NCBI GenBank assembly: GCA_023430725.1
Contig: JAEYZD010000102.1
Span: forward strand, 1-9,037
Length of the DNA stretch: 9,037 nt
Direction: 5' to 3'
Origin: Bacteroidota bacterium
GTDB taxonomy: Bacteria; Bacteroidota; Bacteroidia; Bacteroidales; VadinHA17
Shown here: piece by piece, positions 6,715 through 9,037 of the stretch
Position numbering within the stretch: position 1 is the first letter of the stretch
How the letters are laid out: each line of letters opens with the position of its first letter
The notes under the pieces: generated by a model
Told to the model about the DNA's origin: nothing
The model's database searches: none
The model's input: the letters and a program-made list of their open reading frames with translations, nothing else
Position numbers and translations under genes: made by a program

Positions 6715-7335
6715 GTGACTGAACTGAAAGATATGGATCTGAACCGGCTGATGAAGCCGCTGGATTCTCCGGTGAAGATCCAGGGATTCCTGGATTCGAT
6801 TCCCTATAACACGACCAAGCGGACCCTTTCGCCATTGCTGGTGATGAAGGAGCGGATGGCACACTGCATGGATGGCGGAATGTTTGCCGCTGCAGCCCTC
6901 CGGAGACTGGGATACCCTCCCCTGATCGTTGACCTGTCAGCCGAAAATGATGATGATCATATAATTGCAGTGTTCCGTGAAGGGAAATGCTGGGGTGCCG
7001 TCGCAAAATCAAATACTACGGTCCTCCGCTTTCGCGAACCGGTCTACAGGACCCTCCGCGAGCTGGCGATGTCATACTTTGACATGTACTATAATCTAAA
7101 TGGCAATAAGTCGCTGAGGAGCTACTCGCGCACAATTGATCTGTCACGCTTTGACGACCGCGATTGGGAAACAACTGAGGAAGATCTTGAGTTTATAGGT
7201 GATTACACAAACACTGTCAGACACTACCCGCTCATTACCCCAACCCAGGCAGGCAAGCTAAGTTATGTACCGAAATACCTGTATGATGCAGGCTTCTCCG
7301 GAGCGGACATAGACGGACTCTTCAAGCCTGTCTGA
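6715..7335 (+). CDS. Transglutaminase/cysteine-protease-fold-like protein, cytosolic, uncharacterised
   Basis: This is a 206-residue protein without signal peptide or membrane segment. The core looks like a transglutaminase-like domain. Cys51 lies in MAHCMDGGMFAAAALRRLGY, the usual 'C-x(2)-G-x(3-5)-A-x-LR-x-GYP' helix after the nucleophile. It is followed by PPLIVDLS and by His82 in DDDHIIAVFREGKCWGAVAKSN, the usual 'H-x-x-V-x(4-5)-G-x-W' strand pair. The third acidic residue of the triad is not clear: the position after GAVAKS is Asn100, so activity may differ or be lost. The C-terminal ~100 residues hold several acidic segments and no known motif. Two starts are possible: GTG at 6715 or in-frame ATG at 6733 (giving MDLNRLMKPLD). 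The ATG looks somewhat more natural, since the GTG lies only 3 nt past the decayed repeat. The 3' end overlaps the convergent pgi gene by 14 nt. Substrate and role are unknown. Confidence 0.7.
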   Translation: MTELKDMDLNRLMKPLDSPVKIQGFLDSIPYNTTKRTLSPLLVMKERMAHCMDGGMFAAAALRRLGYPPLIVDLSAENDDDHIIAVFREGKCWGAVAKSNTTVLRFREPVYRTLRELAMSYFDMYYNLNGNKSLRSYSRTIDLSRFDDRDWETTEEDLEFIGDYTNTVRHYPLITPTQAGKLSYVPKYLYDAGFSGADIDGLFKPV

Positions 7336-8659
7336 GCTGTTTCTCCAGGCGTTCGCGTTCGGCTTCAAAGCCGGGTTTGCCCAGCAAGGCAAACATATTC
7401 TTCTTGTATGACTCAACGCCAGGCTGGTCAAAAGGATTGACACCGAGGACATACCCGCTGATGGCGCAGGCCAGTTCGAAGAAATACATCAGCTGGCCGA
7501 GGTTGTACTCATCTATCTTTGACAGGCTTATTGTTACTACCGGAACTCCTCCCTCAATGTGGGCAATCCGTGTACCTTCCTCGGCCTTGTGATTCACCTC
7601 GGTAAGTTTCTTCCCGGCGATGAAGCCAATGCCGTCAGCATCATCCGCGGCTCCGGGGACAACCAGCAGGTGTCTGGATTCTTCCACATGGATCACCGTT
7701 TCGAAAAGCTTGCGTTCGCCCTGCTGAATATACTGTCCCATTGAATGGAGATCGGTAGTAAAGGTTACCGAAGCCGGGAATATTCCCTTGCTCTCCTTCC
7801 CCTCGCTCTCGCCGTAAAGCTGCTTCCACCACTCTGCAAGGTAGACCAGGGAAGGCTCGTAACTGATGAGTATCTCTGTTGAATAGCCCGTATTGTACAG
7901 GGCATTGCGGGCTGCGGCATAGGATACAGCTATATTTGATGCCGTGTCATTGCCGTCACGGATTGAAAGGGCCATATCCTTCATCCCAAGTGCAAATGCG
8001 TCAATGTCATATCCGGCCAGTGCCAGTGGCAGCATGCCTACGGGGGTGAGCACCGAGTAACGGCCGCCCACGTTATCAGGGATAACAAAGGTCTCATAGT
8101 CCTCCCTGACTGCGAGATCATGCAGCGCACCTCTCCTGGCATCAGTGATGGCTACAATATGTGCCTTCATGGCAGGCGCACCTACCTTGTTTCTGAGATG
8201 ATCACGGAGAACGCGAAAGGCAATGGCCGGTTCGGTTGTGGTACCGCTCTTGGAGATGACAACAATATTGTAGGCCGTGCTGTCAAGATATTTAAGCAAT
8301 GCTGCATGATAGTCCTCGCTGAGAGTATGACCTGCAAAAACCAGTTTGTGCTCATGCATGGCAAACGGGTCATTGAGTGCCTCCGTAAGAGCCTTGGCAC
8401 CGAGGTAGGACCCGCCGATACCCACAACCACCGTTACCGGGGCCAGAGAGCGCAGCCGTGCAGCACAGGCTTTGACCTTGCCCATATTATTTACAACCTG
8501 ATCCGGAAGGTGCAGCCAACCCGTGAACTCACTGCCGCGTCCCTTTCCTTCCCTGAGCGTATTGAGGCTCGTCCTTGCACTTTCCATGCAGCCTGCCAGC
8601 TCATCTTTCCTGATAAAGGAACCGATGTTTTCGATTCTGACTGAGAGTTTGTTTTTCAT
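7322..8659 (-). CDS. pgi: Glucose-6-phosphate isomerase
   Basis: This 445-residue cytosolic enzyme of glycolysis and gluconeogenesis interconverts glucose-6-phosphate and fructose-6-phosphate. It is the short bacterial form, about the length of the Bacillus-type enzyme. Visible signatures are VVGIGGSYLGAKAL (78-91) and the phosphate-binding SKSGTTTEP (136-144). PGI signature 1, DNVGGRYSVLTPVG, is at 195-208. YGESEGKES (282-290) carries catalytic Glu284, and DLHSMGQ (303-309) carries His305. Signature 2, GVNPFDQPGVESYKK (406-420), carries Lys419. All expected catalytic residues are present. The ATG at 8659 follows the gpsA stop by 2 nt on the same strand, so the two are almost certainly co-transcribed and translationally coupled. 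The stop is inside the tail of the convergent transglutaminase-like gene. Confidence 0.97.
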   Translation of the reverse strand: MKNKLSVRIENIGSFIRKDELAGCMESARTSLNTLREGKGRGSEFTGWLHLPDQVVNNMGKVKACAARLRSLAPVTVVVGIGGSYLGAKALTEALNDPFAMHEHKLVFAGHTLSEDYHAALLKYLDSTAYNIVVISKSGTTTEPAIAFRVLRDHLRNKVGAPAMKAHIVAITDARRGALHDLAVREDYETFVIPDNVGGRYSVLTPVGMLPLALAGYDIDAFALGMKDMALSIRDGNDTASNIAVSYAAARNALYNTGYSTEILISYEPSLVYLAEWWKQLYGESEGKESKGIFPASVTFTTDLHSMGQYIQQGERKLFETVIHVEESRHLLVVPGAADDADGIGFIAGKKLTEVNHKAEEGTRIAHIEGGVPVVTISLSKIDEYNLGQLMYFFELACAISGYVLGVNPFDQPGVESYKKNMFALLGKPGFEAERERLEKQLRQA

Positions 8660-8661
8660 CT

Positions 8662-9037
8662 CTATTTTAATTTTTTGGATAAACTTTTTAGTTCCTTGAG
8701 AGGAACAGCATTCTCGTAAAGAATCCTGTATACAGCCTCCGCTATGGGAATATCCGCATTTAGTTTCTCATTGACTTCATGAATACGCAAGGATGCGAAG
8801 TAGCCTTCAGCTACCTGGTTCATCTCCAGGAGTGCGTTCCTTACAGTATAACCCTTGCCAATCATAAACCCCAGGTTCCTGTTGCGGCTATACTGAGAAT
8901 AACCTGTCACAAGCAGGTCTCCAAGATAGGGTGATTCGGTTATGTCACGCTGAAGCGGAGACATTGCATATACGAAACGGCTCATCTCACCTGCGGCATT
9001 CGCCAGCAGAACCGCATTGAAATTGTCACCGTAGGCC
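8662..9037 (-). CDS. gpsA: Glycerol-3-phosphate dehydrogenase [NAD(P)+], C-terminal part (5' end outside window)
   Basis: The frame stays open to the window edge, so the first ~200 residues, including the Rossmann NAD(P)-binding domain, lie outside and only the last 125 codons are seen. The visible part is the all-helical substrate domain. It begins AYGDNFNAVLLANAAGEMSR (family form 'GDN-x-KAAL...E-M-R') and continues with YLGDLLVTGYSQYSRNRNLG (family form 'GLGDL-x-T-x(4)-SRNR-x-G'), then IGKGYTVRNALLEMNQVAEGY. The tail is IPIAEAVYRILYENAVPLKEL, as in full-length GpsA. The enzyme reduces dihydroxyacetone phosphate to sn-glycerol-3-phosphate for phospholipid synthesis. The internal ATG at 8985 is not the real start, because the family motif extends upstream of it. 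It is followed directly by pgi. The promoter is not in the window. Confidence 0.95.
   Translation of the reverse strand, partial: AYGDNFNAVLLANAAGEMSRFVYAMSPLQRDITESPYLGDLLVTGYSQYSRNRNLGFMIGKGYTVRNALLEMNQVAEGYFASLRIHEVNEKLNADIPIAEAVYRILYENAVPLKELKSLSKKLK

Noticed and set aside
6619..7012. Two minus-strand open frames crossing the repeats and the transglutaminase-like gene
   Set aside because: They owe their openness to the repeats, which lack minus-strand stops in these frames, and give low-complexity His/Pro/Ser-rich peptides with no recognisable domain.
8120..8644. 174-codon open frame on the + strand
   Set aside because: It lies fully antisense to pgi, whose catalytic motifs are intact; the sequence shows no domain and is Cys/Arg-rich as expected for a shadow frame.

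Overview
The window looks like chromosomal DNA from a member of the Bacteroidota, probably a Bacteroidales/Marinilabiliales-type bacterium. The reasons are mixed. Two intergenic sites match the Bacteroidota promoter form (TAnnTTTG at -7, TTTG-like at -33, 19-nt spacer). Most genes lack strong Shine-Dalgarno sequences. There is a PKD + FISUMP-type lipoprotein, and gpsA is followed directly by pgi. No species can be named from the sequence alone.

Region 1 (1-3453, + strand) holds five tightly packed genes with gaps of 6-10 nt, so very likely one transcript. In order they are: the 3' part of a DUF4097-like beta-strand-rich protein, two exported proteins that look like outer-membrane barrels, a lipoprotein with a PKD-like and a FISUMP-like domain, and a third exported small barrel. 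Nothing enzymatic is visible. It reads as a cell-envelope locus of unknown function and is the best candidate here for an undescribed system. Its start lies upstream of the window.

Region 2 (3529-4975) holds a single AAA_14/DUF4143 ATPase gene on the minus strand. It is AT-richer than its neighbours and has its own promoter, with an AT-rich inverted repeat exactly filling the promoter spacer. It shares a 163-bp divergent intergenic region with lysS and looks like an independently acquired accessory gene.

Region 3 (4976-6487) is lysS, encoding a complete class II lysyl-tRNA synthetase. Downstream (6541-6712) is an array of three 52-bp tandem repeats plus a decayed fourth. Each full unit carries a perfect 7-bp stem with a 3-nt loop, and the array runs into the 5' end of the next gene.

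Region 4 (6715-9037) holds a small cytosolic transglutaminase/protease-fold-like protein on the + strand. Its 3' end overlaps by 14 nt the 3' end of the convergent pgi gene (glucose-6-phosphate isomerase). pgi follows the 3' part of gpsA (glycerol-3-phosphate dehydrogenase) by 2 nt on the minus strand. This is the central-metabolism part of the window: GpsA makes sn-glycerol-3-phosphate for phospholipids, and Pgi interconverts glucose-6-P and fructose-6-P.
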